Positions 1-7,927 of a stretch of 53,280 bases of DNA are shown here, one piece after another. Origin of the DNA: a virus; IMG/VR virus record IMGVR_UViG_3300021961_000137, positions 1 to 53,280 of that record; one strand, 5' to 3'. A program made the translations under genes and the position numbers. Every line of letters begins with the position of its first letter. The first letter of the stretch is position 1. The notes under the pieces were generated by a model. That model saw nothing but the letters and a program-made list of their open reading frames with translations. It did no database searches and was not told the DNA's origin.

Positions 1-29
1 TCCGTTTACCTTTAGTTATAAACTATATT

Positions 30-37
30 TATTTATA
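30..37 (-). promoter_or_regulatory. T4-type late promoter upstream of the next gene (expected gp22)
   Basis: The minus strand reads TATAAATA here, the core of T4-like late promoters. It lies just after the gp21 gene and is followed by TAAAGG, a plausible ribosome binding site for a gene starting beyond base 1. By T4 order that gene would be the gp22 prohead scaffold. Confidence 0.6.
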
Positions 38-47
38 ATTAAATAAA

Positions 48-698
48 TTACAATGAGTTTAAAAACTCATTAAATAAACTCAACTTATACTCTTCAAGTA
101 GTTTTTCATCTACAAGAGTATTGATTCTTTTCTGAGTTTGCTCTGCAAATCTTTCGCGGAGCATACCACCATCCCATACCCACTCTTTACCTTCCATAAT
201 TCCCTGAACAAAAGCATCGGGTGCAGAAGGATCAGCAACGATATCGGCAGCTGTTGCAAGCATAAAGTCTTCACCAACTTCAGTGTAACCTTCATTGTTT
301 GGTTTTACTGAACCAATACCACGAGAAGAAACGCCGAGAGTTACTCCCTCTTTGAGAAGTGACTCTGCAATCTTTCCCATTGGTGTGGATAGAATCTGTG
401 CTTTACCAATGAAATTGTTTCCTTTCTGCTCAAGTGAAACAATCTTATGAGAAACTCTATCAAGGTTTACAGTTGGGCCATCTGGATGTCCAAGTTCTCC
501 AAGAGCACGACCTTTACGGACATAGTTTTCAGTGTAACGCTTTACCTCTCTTTCCATAACAGGTAAGCGATACATTCTACCATTACGGTTTACAACTTCA
601 GTCTGAAGGAAAGGTCCTTGAATATAAAGAGTCTTCTTACCGTTGACCGTTTCGGTAAGAACTTCTACTGATTCGATTTCTTCTGTAATGAGTTTCAT
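48..698 (-). CDS. 21: Prohead core protease gp21
   Basis: This 216-residue protein resembles T4 gp21, the serine protease that sits in the prohead core and cleaves scaffold, internal proteins and capsid N-termini after I/L-x-E motifs. Visible protease signatures are ELGHP with His71 and GVSSRG with Ser124/Ser125, followed by a DIVADPSAP segment typical of the family. Length fits the family. Its ATG overlaps the stop of the gene before it (TAATG), which indicates translational coupling. Position after gp20 and the core proteins matches T4. Its likely substrates include the product of 2581-2901, which carries a cleavable-looking targeting peptide. Identification is firm; the exact catalytic residues are inferred from family pattern. 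Confidence 0.93.
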   Translation of the reverse strand: MKLITEEIESVEVLTETVNGKKTLYIQGPFLQTEVVNRNGRMYRLPVMEREVKRYTENYVRKGRALGELGHPDGPTVNLDRVSHKIVSLEQKGNNFIGKAQILSTPMGKIAESLLKEGVTLGVSSRGIGSVKPNNEGYTEVGEDFMLATAADIVADPSAPDAFVQGIMEGKEWVWDGGMLRERFAEQTQKRINTLVDEKLLEEYKLSLFNEFLNSL

Positions 699-1249
699 TA
701 TGCTTGTCCTGTGATTTGTACTTGTTGGAAATAGAGTGTTCCTGAACCGACTCCGTAAGCAGAGATCTTATTTGAAACAACAACTGATGCGTCTGCTGCA
801 GAGAATGCTGTTACAATTCCACTTGAATTGTAATTTACAGTCATTCTTGTTTGGAAATACCCATCAACACCTGCAGTATTATCAATTGATAAAACTTGTT
901 GATGAGTAAAGTTGTAGTATGATTGACCAGTAGCAGTTAGAGTTACATAATCACCAACTGCAAATGGAACTTGAGTTCCTTCTGGAACAGTAACGATGGT
1001 AGTAGTTCCAGTTGTTACTCCAACAACTCTATTTGATGCTTTAGTTAATCCTAAGGTTACAGTGTCTCCTGAAGCAACGTAATAATCAGTATTAGTTGCT
1101 GTGGGATTACCACCAATTGCAACGTGAGCGGCACCACCAACAGCAACCACTCTCAAAACACTAGATTGTACTGAAAAAGCAGATGATGTTGTCGCAGCAC
1201 CTGCAGTAAATGTAAATGAGGAACCTGCCCCAACTGGTCTATGAGCCAT
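698..1249 (-). CDS. Virion structural protein, probable head-associated
   Basis: This 183-residue protein has no recognised enzyme motif. It is rich in Ala, Gly, Val, Thr and Ser, begins with MAHRPVGAGSSF, and looks all-beta, as expected of a decoration or fibre subunit. It lies between the portal/core genes and the prohead protease, so a head role is inferred from position only. A late-promoter core is found 24 bases upstream of its start, and its stop overlaps the gp21 start. Similar proteins are, as I recall, annotated as structural or hypothetical in marine T4-like phages. It could be an outer capsid protein or a short head fibre. Confidence 0.6.
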   Translation of the reverse strand: MAHRPVGAGSSFTFTAGAATTSSAFSVQSSVLRVVAVGGAAHVAIGGNPTATNTDYYVASGDTVTLGLTKASNRVVGVTTGTTTIVTVPEGTQVPFAVGDYVTLTATGQSYYNFTHQQVLSIDNTAGVDGYFQTRMTVNYNSSGIVTAFSAADASVVVSNKISAYGVGSGTLYFQQVQITGQA

Positions 1250-1272
1250 TATTTTTATAGTACACTTTTAGT

Positions 1273-1280
1273 TATTTATT
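1273..1280 (-). promoter_or_regulatory. Late promoter core before the 183-residue virion gene
   Basis: The minus strand reads AATAAATA, 24 bases ahead of the ATG at 1249, in the short gap after the 424-residue gene. It matches the NATAAATA late consensus. Confidence 0.5.
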
Positions 1281-1302
1281 ATTTAATCAAATTAAGATAA
1301 AA

Positions 1303-2577
1303 TTACCTTTGTTCCAACCAGTTCATAATCGCAAGTGCTGCTTTGTTAGCGTTAGGTGAGGCACATACAAGAGTGTAAATATCACTAATTGTTCCAATAC
1401 CACTTCTACCAACTTGTAGTTGTGCTTTATCGTCAATGACTACCTGACTTCCACCACCACCAACAACAAATCCACTTAAAAGAACTCTTCCACCAGTGAA
1501 AGAAGTTGCAGTTGTATCATATTGAGTAATTGCATCTGGGTTTGCGTGATCAGTAAATGCTGCACCGACTAGAGTTGGGTTCTCAACTAGTCTCCAGAAG
1601 ATGTTAGTATTATCATTAGTAGATACTTGAAGTGACCTTGGAATTACAACACCACTCAACATATTTGATTTAAGACGAATACTAAGAACTGGATAATAAG
1701 TATTCGCAACAGTCATTGTAGTTCCACTAAGGGCATTACCCTGACTGACGAGAGTTCCAAGTTTTTCTGGTTCTCCTTCCTGAATGAGAGAATTAGAACC
1801 TTGATATAAGTAATGAGTTCCTGCAACACCAGTTACATTTTCTATTTCTACTCTAATCGGTAAGAATGGAGTGGAACACCAAACGTTATTATTTGTATTT
1901 GCGTTATCAAAAGTATGACTATGAATTGTTTCATTCTTCATCAACCAATTGAACTGAACAATTCCAGCACCATACCATTCATAGTTAATTGAAATCATTT
2001 GTTGTTTTGTTGGGTCTGCAACAACTCCTGTATATCCATCACCACCAAACTTTTCACCATTCCAATTATCTCTGGTTACTCTAGTTTCTGTAGTAATTCC
2101 AGATGTGCTACTGCGAATTACATATGAATATGTTCCCCCATCATCCTCAAAGTATGCACCATTATATTCATCAAACAATCCAAATCTTCTCCGAACACCT
2201 ACTTTTGGTGCTTCTAAACGAATAGCAAATGCAAGAGTTGCACCTCTACCAGGAATGTATCTCATTACAGTCCTAGTTTGACGGATAACTTTACTTCCTG
2301 CAGTAGAACCAACTTGTAATACAACATTACTGAATGATGCGTTATGAGTTGCAGTCCCAACTCCAACTATTCTCTCATCCCATACATCACTCTCTTTTCC
2401 GTACTGAAAAGTATTGAAGAAAACTGTTTGGAATGGAGCAACTTTAAGTCTATTGTTATTAGAAAACTGAGGTCTCCAGTCCGTCTGGTTTCCCCAGTGA
2501 TCTGCAATATTAAAAACCTCAAAGAGACTTCTCTCTTGATTAAGGAAATCTTGTGTAGTTTTATTCCACTGAGCCAT
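1303..2577 (-). CDS. Virion structural protein in the head gene cluster
   Basis: This 424-residue protein starts MAQWNKTTQDFLNQE and is rich in Asn, Thr, Gly and aromatic residues, consistent with a beta-structured virion protein. No catalytic motif is visible. It sits between the gp68-position gene (3 bases upstream) and the 183-residue gene, inside the portal-core-protease block, so an external head or fibre role is a reasonable guess. T4 has no equivalent here, where gp68 is followed directly by gp21, so this is an insertion relative to T4. The ORF is complete, without frameshift. Function is not assigned. Confidence 0.6.
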   Translation of the reverse strand: MAQWNKTTQDFLNQERSLFEVFNIADHWGNQTDWRPQFSNNNRLKVAPFQTVFFNTFQYGKESDVWDERIVGVGTATHNASFSNVVLQVGSTAGSKVIRQTRTVMRYIPGRGATLAFAIRLEAPKVGVRRRFGLFDEYNGAYFEDDGGTYSYVIRSSTSGITTETRVTRDNWNGEKFGGDGYTGVVADPTKQQMISINYEWYGAGIVQFNWLMKNETIHSHTFDNANTNNNVWCSTPFLPIRVEIENVTGVAGTHYLYQGSNSLIQEGEPEKLGTLVSQGNALSGTTMTVANTYYPVLSIRLKSNMLSGVVIPRSLQVSTNDNTNIFWRLVENPTLVGAAFTDHANPDAITQYDTTATSFTGGRVLLSGFVVGGGGSQVVIDDKAQLQVGRSGIGTISDIYTLVCASPNANKAALAIMNWLEQR

Positions 2578-2580
2578 TTA

Positions 2581-2901
2581 TCAATCAATCCATTCTAATT
2601 TTGATGGGTGATATCGTCTTGCGTTTTTAATGTTTAAATTTTTTTCTTCTGTCGGATAGATTTGTTGAACTACTGCCCCTGGATAATTACTTTGCAGTTG
2701 CTCTCCCAAATCTCTTTTGGATGGAATTCCAGTTCTAGTGGTTAATTCCATTCTATAGAGACTTCCGTTCCACAGTACATCCGCAACATATTCTTCCCCG
2801 ACCTGCTGTTGCTCTGGTTGAGAAGAATTAATATAAAGATTTCCGTTAAAATCTCCAGAAATATTTACAGACTCTGAGATGAACTGTTTGAAGGATTTCA
2901 T
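2581..2901 (-). CDS. Small prohead core / internal head protein with capsid-targeting-like N-terminus (gp68 position)
   Basis: This 106-residue protein begins MKSFKQFISES, which resembles the T4 capsid-targeting peptide MKTYQEFIAEA of the internal proteins, including an I-x-E site that gp21 could cut (after ISE). It occupies the gp68 place, after gp67 and before gp21. Residues from about 37 to 85 (pattern W-x-G...PS...LQ..YPG..V) match a segment near residue 460-500 of the 621-residue protein at 9608-11473, so the two share a small domain. Its ATG overlaps the gp67 stop (ATGA). Packaging inside the head is inferred. It could instead be only a scaffold component. Confidence 0.65.
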   Translation of the reverse strand: MKSFKQFISESVNISGDFNGNLYINSSQPEQQQVGEEYVADVLWNGSLYRMELTTRTGIPSKRDLGEQLQSNYPGAVVQQIYPTEEKNLNIKNARRYHPSKLEWID

Positions 2902-3059
2902 TCTTCCTCTTCTGTTTCGCTATTGAACATTGCGTTTGCTACAGCAGGTCTAAAATCATCAACTTTTTCTGCTGCTTTTGCAAATAAAAGGTCTTTGATT
3001 TTATCACTAATCTGTGAAGGTGATTCGTCAGTAGCAATCATATCCAGTAAATCATCCAT
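2898..3059 (-). CDS. 67: Prohead core protein gp67-like
   Basis: This 53-residue, strongly acidic protein begins MDDLLDMIATDE and ends FNSETEEEE. It lies directly downstream of the portal gene, where T4 encodes the 80-residue core protein gp67, and its size and charge fit that family in marine T4-like phages. In T4, gp67 is an abundant scaffold-core component cleaved by gp21. The gene has its own late promoter core at 3088-3095, inside the end of the portal gene, and its stop overlaps the next ATG. The assignment rests on position, size and composition more than on motifs. Confidence 0.7.
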   Translation of the reverse strand: MDDLLDMIATDESPSQISDKIKDLLFAKAAEKVDDFRPAVANAMFNSETEEEE

Positions 3060-3087
3060 TGTTAAAATTCCAATTAATAATCGTTTT

Positions 3088-3095
3088 TATTTATA
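3088..3095 (-). promoter_or_regulatory. Late promoter core before gp67
   Basis: TATAAATA on the minus strand, about 29 bases ahead of the gp67 ATG and overlapping the last codons of the portal gene. A perfect match to the T4 late -10 motif. Confidence 0.65.
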
Positions 3096-4779
3096 TCTCA
3101 CCACCCTTGGGCATTTCTGCTGCTTTTGCATTGACTTCAGTTGTTTTTTCTTGAGATCTTAAATCTGGTTCCATGACTGGTTGCCCAAGATCCATTTGTG
3201 AAGTTTGATCTAATGGAAGTCCTGTTTGTGGATCAACTGGTTGATTTGGATCTGGAATTAAACCTTCTTCAATTTCTTTTTTGATAAGAGCATCCTGCTC
3301 TAAAATTTCAACATCAGTTTGACGAAGAACCTTTCTTCTTATATAATCTTGTGAGAAATACTTTCCAACATAAGGTTCTGCAACTTGAACCATGTTTAAT
3401 CTTTCATTAAGCAACTCAGCATCCTTAAGTTCTGCAAAGTGATTATCGTATAGGAAGTCATATTGAATGTGCTCATCCATTTTACTCCAATCCTCTGGAG
3501 TAATAATATTTTTAAGAATAAGTTGAGTTCTCAGCATGTCACTGAACATATAAGAGAATCTCTTTCTCAAACGAGCAACAAACTTGCTAAACTTAACTTC
3601 ATCACGAAGAATCTCTGATGAACGACCAAGATTAAATCCACCTTCACCATCCATTCTTGATGGTGGAACATTTAGTGAACGATAAAGTTTCTTCTTGAAA
3701 TATTCAATATCTGTAATTTCTCCAAGATTCTGACCACCGGGAAGTGTAGAGATTTCAGTTCCTCTACCACCTTCTCTTCTAGGAAGCCAGAAGTCTTCAA
3801 GCATCGCCATAAATTTCTTATCATCACGAATTTCCCCAGTGCTTGCATCATAAACTTGCTTATTGCGATATCTCATCATCACATCTCTGAGATATTGTTC
3901 TGCTTTAACCTTAGGAAGATTGCCTACATCAATGTAGAAAATTCTTCTTTCAGGAGCACGAGAAAGACGATAGATAACCAAAGAGTCCTCAATCATACGA
4001 AGTTGATTGAGTGATTTGATTGCTTTGTGGAGATATGAAAGAGTTGATCCCTTATTTCTGTCTACAAGACCGGATGTACAATAAGTAATCGAATCTTTAG
4101 TCATTCTTACACCAGAATTTGACCCACCTAATGTTCCAGGAGCTGGAGTTCCTGTTGGATAAGTCATTTTTGGTTCATATATGAAATATTCATCTATTTT
4201 TGGAAAATCATAATCCATTGGATTATCAATATTCCTATTTGAAATTCTATATTTATTATCTTCCTTTTTAATTGCTTGTCTAACATAACGCATTTTCATT
4301 GCGTCAATGTATCTCAATTCTTGTATACCTGCTTCTGGATTCTTAAGGTCTACAACTTTGTGATAGTAAAGTCTTCCATCAATATACCAATTTCTATAGA
4401 TTTCATGAGATTTTTTATCAAAATCTAAAAGTTCTAAAATATATTTAAATTCTTGTCTAATTTTCTTTTTAATACCATCACTTGCGTTTAGATTATCTAG
4501 ATCAATTTGAACAGGACTATCATTAGTATCTGATACAATTGCTTCATTTACAATGTCTTCAATAGCACTATCACATTCTGGATGAAGCGCCATTTCACGA
4601 TATCTTTTAATAAGATCAAATTCTGTCCTATATACGCCTTCAATATCTACATATGAACCAAAAAAACCACTACTCAGGTAATGATCAACCCCGTCCTCCT
4701 TATTTGGAGGAACGGGGGAAACAACACCGGGAGATAATGGTTCGTTATCTTCAATCGAAAAACCAAAAAGTTTCGCCAT
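3091..4779 (-). CDS. 20: Portal vertex protein gp20
   Basis: This 562-residue protein is the dodecameric portal through which DNA is packaged and to which the neck attaches. It begins MAKLFGFSIEDNEPLSPGVV and carries typical gp20 stretches, including AIEDIVNEAIV, EIRDDKKFMAMLEDFWLPRREGG, GRGTEIS.LPGGQNLGEI and RSLNVPPSRM. Length matches cyanophage gp20. The C-terminal 50 residues are Pro/Gln rich and probably disordered. It follows the tube gene gp19 as in T4. No frameshift is seen. This gene is a classic marker for T4-like marine phages, so it is well suited for phylogenetic placement. Confidence 0.97.
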   Translation of the reverse strand: MAKLFGFSIEDNEPLSPGVVSPVPPNKEDGVDHYLSSGFFGSYVDIEGVYRTEFDLIKRYREMALHPECDSAIEDIVNEAIVSDTNDSPVQIDLDNLNASDGIKKKIRQEFKYILELLDFDKKSHEIYRNWYIDGRLYYHKVVDLKNPEAGIQELRYIDAMKMRYVRQAIKKEDNKYRISNRNIDNPMDYDFPKIDEYFIYEPKMTYPTGTPAPGTLGGSNSGVRMTKDSITYCTSGLVDRNKGSTLSYLHKAIKSLNQLRMIEDSLVIYRLSRAPERRIFYIDVGNLPKVKAEQYLRDVMMRYRNKQVYDASTGEIRDDKKFMAMLEDFWLPRREGGRGTEISTLPGGQNLGEITDIEYFKKKLYRSLNVPPSRMDGEGGFNLGRSSEILRDEVKFSKFVARLRKRFSYMFSDMLRTQLILKNIITPEDWSKMDEHIQYDFLYDNHFAELKDAELLNERLNMVQVAEPYVGKYFSQDYIRRKVLRQTDVEILEQDALIKKEIEEGLIPDPNQPVDPQTGLPLDQTSQMDLGQPVMEPDLRSQEKTTEVNAKAAEMPKGGEI

Positions 4780-4809
4780 AATTTATTTTTTTAACTTCGT
4801 TCTTTTGTC

Positions 4810-4817
4810 TATTTATT
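4810..4817 (-). promoter_or_regulatory. Late promoter core before gp20
   Basis: AATAAATA on the minus strand, overlapping the stop of gp19 and 31 bases ahead of the portal ATG. Confidence 0.5.
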
Positions 4818-5382
4818 ATGCTTCTTCGGTTGAAGGTGTCCAGTATTGAACTTGGAATTCAACGGTAAACTCTTCAATAGCATCTGAACTATCATAAGAT
4901 AGATCGATTGCAGAAATATTAGTTGGGAAGATATCATAAAACTTATAAGTTGCTGCAACTTGCAAACCAGAACCGAATGGGGTATTTTTGCCTACATTAC
5001 TCTTTGATCTCTTAAATTGCTTCACAAAAGCATTGACCATATAGTTTGCTGGGTTTGAAAAACCACTAGCATCACCATACTGTCCAATGGATTGCATCCA
5101 TCTTTCCATTGCTTCACGAATTTCAAACTTTTCATCGTTGATGATAGTTACAGTCCATGTATCAAAGGTGCGGTCGCCCGCAACTTTGAAAATTCTTCCT
5201 CTAAAAGGAACATCGATAGAACCAATGTTTGATGCAGGCAGTGCAGCTGCTTTGCACAGAATTGGAAAATTATTAGTTAAATTTACTCCAGAAGGTGGAG
5301 TTGGGATGGTTACCTCAAATAGATTGGGGCGTGCGCCGCCTCCAATAAGTGCTGATTTGAAGTCCTGAATAGAGTTTGCCAT
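4816..5382 (-). CDS. 19: Tail tube protein gp19
   Basis: This 188-residue protein forms the inner tail tube through which DNA passes. It begins MANSIQDFKSALIGGGARPNLFEVTIPTPP, typical of gp19, and its size fits. It contains the usual VPFRGRIFKVAGDRTFDTW and NDEKFEIREAMERWM segments. It lies directly after the sheath gene gp18 and before the portal gene, as in T4. AAGGAGGA ahead of the ATG is a strong ribosome binding site, in keeping with a protein needed in many copies. Identification is secure. Confidence 0.96.
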   Translation of the reverse strand: MANSIQDFKSALIGGGARPNLFEVTIPTPPSGVNLTNNFPILCKAAALPASNIGSIDVPFRGRIFKVAGDRTFDTWTVTIINDEKFEIREAMERWMQSIGQYGDASGFSNPANYMVNAFVKQFKRSKSNVGKNTPFGSGLQVAATYKFYDIFPTNISAIDLSYDSSDAIEEFTVEFQVQYWTPSTEEA

Positions 5383-5417
5383 TTTTTAGTTCCTCCTTGT
5401 TTTTGTTTTAATTAAAA

Positions 5418-7616
5418 TCAAACAGTACCAGCAACTTCTTCAAAACTTACTCCAGTTCTAGTAGCAACGAAAGTAAGGGTTACATAGTTAATTGATTTAG
5501 CAGGTTTCAGATAAATGTCAGCTCTAAATTCATTATTATCAATAACGTCTGGAGTGTTATTTGATGCGTCACAAACAACTAAGAATCCATAAAGACCGCG
5601 TTTTGCTTGAACATCACGGAGGTATGGTTCAACGATGTTTCTGAAGTTTGCTCTTGTGATTTCGTCATTGAGTTCAAAGAGTTGTGCCTGAGCAGATCTT
5701 TGAAGTGCTTGCTCAACCGTTAGGAACAGGCGACGAACATTGATTCTATCAAATGCAGATGCATAACCTAGTGCAGTTTTATCTCCAAAGAGTAGAATTC
5801 CAATTCCAGGTTGACTGATAATTGAATTAACTCTTTGTGGATAAAGTTGATCTCTTTGCGCTTTATTTGGATTGTATGCAAGTTTAATTGCATTATTGAT
5901 AATTCCACGCTGTTGTCCGGCGGGAGAGAACCATGGATATGCAAGAATACTTGTTCTGACCATCAGACCAGCAACATCAGGGTTGCATGGAATGTAGCGG
6001 AACTTATTATTAAATCTGTCATAAGTGTACTTATAACCAGAATCAAATACTGCGTATGATGAAGAAGAAAGTGGTGAGAAGAACTCTAAAACATTATCTG
6101 TTTGAGTGTCTGAATTTGTAATATCAACAACATCTGCGCGATGTGGAGAGATTACAGCAACGCAATCTTTTCTAGTGTTTGCAATAGAAATTAAGTGATT
6201 TGCTTTTGCCTGAGATTCAAACTTGTTAGGCATTCCTGGACCCATAATTAAATAATCTACTTCAACTTCATCTTTGTTTAAGAATAAGTTGTATCCAGTG
6301 AACAGATCACCTAAAGTTGCAGACATTCCATTGGCATCCGAATAGTCTGTACCACCACTTAAATTATAAGTTACGTTACCAAGTGCGCTAAAGGTCTTGT
6401 CTTGCACATCTCTGTTCCATAGACCCTCTGAGTTATTGTACTCAACAAATGCTGTTGAGAACCCTGTCGCAACTATTGGTTCATTTACATTCAATTCGTC
6501 GGAAGGATTATCGCCAACATAAACATAATTTGAATATACTGCTAGATAATTTTTCCACCAAATCTTTTGAGGAGAATTAATTGCAGAAACTGCATCAGTT
6601 GCTTTTGAAAGACCTAAATGCTTTTCAAGAAGATTGCCCTGAATTCCAGTAACAGTTCCAGTATCATCAACGATTACAACATGAATTTCATCACTCTTTC
6701 CATTTCTGTTTATTGCATACTGAGAAGTGCCTGGTTTTGGTGCAATTGAATTCCAGTAAATTGCAGTGTTGGAAAGTGATAGAGTTTGCTGATCATACCA
6801 ATCTAATACTGGATTTGTTCCCGTATTGATTGTTGCTGATGTTGTAGCAATTCCTGCGCTAGTTACTAAATCTACAGTTAGATTACCACCACCAGTTGCT
6901 GCTCTAAATGATCTTAACTGGGATTTTGGTGCATATGTTACTTTTGTTTCTACACCAGCAGAAGAAACAACAGAAGTAACTTTTACTTCGACGGAACTTG
7001 AACCAACACCAGTAATAATACCCTTTAGATAACCGTTGAATAGTGAGGTTGTGCCCACTCCTGCTGAAGGAACATTAGTTAGTGTTGTTGTTACTGCCAT
7101 ACCAACACTTGCTTGGTTGGCAAAAGTAGTTCCTACTCTTAAAATTTGATCTGCTTTATCGTCAATTACACAAACTTTTAAATTGTTTGCCCAAGATCCT
7201 GGGTTCTTTGCTACGAAAATGTAATTAGCAATGTCATCGGCATAGTTTGCTTCATAATCATCAAAGTTTTTGATTTTTAGTGTTGGTTCACCTGCAGTAG
7301 AAACACCTGCAGAGTTACGAATTGCATTGGCGTTTACCAAACCGGCACCATCTACTCTTGCAACCTTTAAAACACCACCATATGATAGGAAAGAGGAACA
7401 ACTCATCCAATACTCATATTGAGCATCTGTTGAAAGTGGTTTTCCAAAAACTTTAATTAGTTCATTTTCTGTGGTAATATCAATTGCTTCTTCAACTGGA
7501 CCAAGTGCAAAAGGACCTGCAATTGCTCCAATGTTATCTAATACATTATCAGCTCTCCCTACAGTTAAATCAACCTCTCTGACTAGTACACCAGGAGATA
7601 ATTGAGGAGTCGCCAT
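5418..7616 (-). CDS. 18: Contractile tail sheath protein gp18
   Basis: This 732-residue protein forms the contractile sheath around the gp19 tube. The N-terminus PGVLVREVDLT and the C-terminal block ADIYLKPAKSINYVTLTFV followed by ATRTGV are the conserved sheath signatures that form the inner core contacting the tube. The middle third (about residues 120-330) is Gly/Thr/Val rich and less conserved, as expected of the outward-facing domains. A late-promoter core lies at 7648-7655 and CGGAGAAAA precedes the ATG. Gene order gp17-gp18-gp19 matches T4, apart from the small zinc-ribbon gene between gp17 and gp18. Confidence 0.97.
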   Translation of the reverse strand: MATPQLSPGVLVREVDLTVGRADNVLDNIGAIAGPFALGPVEEAIDITTENELIKVFGKPLSTDAQYEYWMSCSSFLSYGGVLKVARVDGAGLVNANAIRNSAGVSTAGEPTLKIKNFDDYEANYADDIANYIFVAKNPGSWANNLKVCVIDDKADQILRVGTTFANQASVGMAVTTTLTNVPSAGVGTTSLFNGYLKGIITGVGSSSVEVKVTSVVSSAGVETKVTYAPKSQLRSFRAATGGGNLTVDLVTSAGIATTSATINTGTNPVLDWYDQQTLSLSNTAIYWNSIAPKPGTSQYAINRNGKSDEIHVVIVDDTGTVTGIQGNLLEKHLGLSKATDAVSAINSPQKIWWKNYLAVYSNYVYVGDNPSDELNVNEPIVATGFSTAFVEYNNSEGLWNRDVQDKTFSALGNVTYNLSGGTDYSDANGMSATLGDLFTGYNLFLNKDEVEVDYLIMGPGMPNKFESQAKANHLISIANTRKDCVAVISPHRADVVDITNSDTQTDNVLEFFSPLSSSSYAVFDSGYKYTYDRFNNKFRYIPCNPDVAGLMVRTSILAYPWFSPAGQQRGIINNAIKLAYNPNKAQRDQLYPQRVNSIISQPGIGILLFGDKTALGYASAFDRINVRRLFLTVEQALQRSAQAQLFELNDEITRANFRNIVEPYLRDVQAKRGLYGFLVVCDASNNTPDVIDNNEFRADIYLKPAKSINYVTLTFVATRTGVSFEEVAGTV

Positions 7617-7647
7617 GTTTTTCTCCGTAATCTCAGTTAACTAAAAA

Positions 7648-7655
7648 TATTTATT
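7648..7655 (-). promoter_or_regulatory. Late promoter core before gp18
   Basis: AATAAATA on the minus strand, 32 bases ahead of the sheath ATG, in the gap after the zinc-ribbon gene. Confidence 0.55.
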
Positions 7656-7693
7656 AAAAACTTACTTTACGTTGAAGGAAACATGACGTGAAC

Positions 7694-7927
7694 TTACCAA
7701 TCCGGATAATGTGGATCCGAATCAGATTTCTTTGTATTTTTTTTACTTTCAATAATTCTCTTTATAGTACAATCTTTACACTCATATGAATATGAAGATG
7801 CAACTGGACCTCTATCTTTTCGTGTTCTATAAAACTCTCCCACTAAGTTTTTCATTTCTCCACACGTTCTACACTTTCTATCTGCTAATAATAAATGACC
7901 TAGTTTTATCTGTTTGTCTAATTCCAT
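7694..7927 (-). CDS. Small zinc-ribbon-like protein downstream of gp17
   Basis: This 77-residue protein starts at MELDKQIKLGHLLL. I chose that ATG because it overlaps the gp17 stop as TAATG; an upstream in-frame extension would run into gp17. Two Cys pairs, CRTC and CKDC about 30 residues apart, separated by a basic FYRTRKDRG segment, suggest a single zinc-binding ribbon. The tail is Lys/Asp/Ser rich. No known T4 gene matches at this position. Similar Cys-pair proteins occur in marine T4-like phages as conserved unknowns. Nucleic-acid binding linked to packaging is possible but unproven. Confidence 0.65.
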   Translation of the reverse strand: MELDKQIKLGHLLLADRKCRTCGEMKNLVGEFYRTRKDRGPVASSYSYECKDCTIKRIIESKKNTKKSDSDPHYPDW

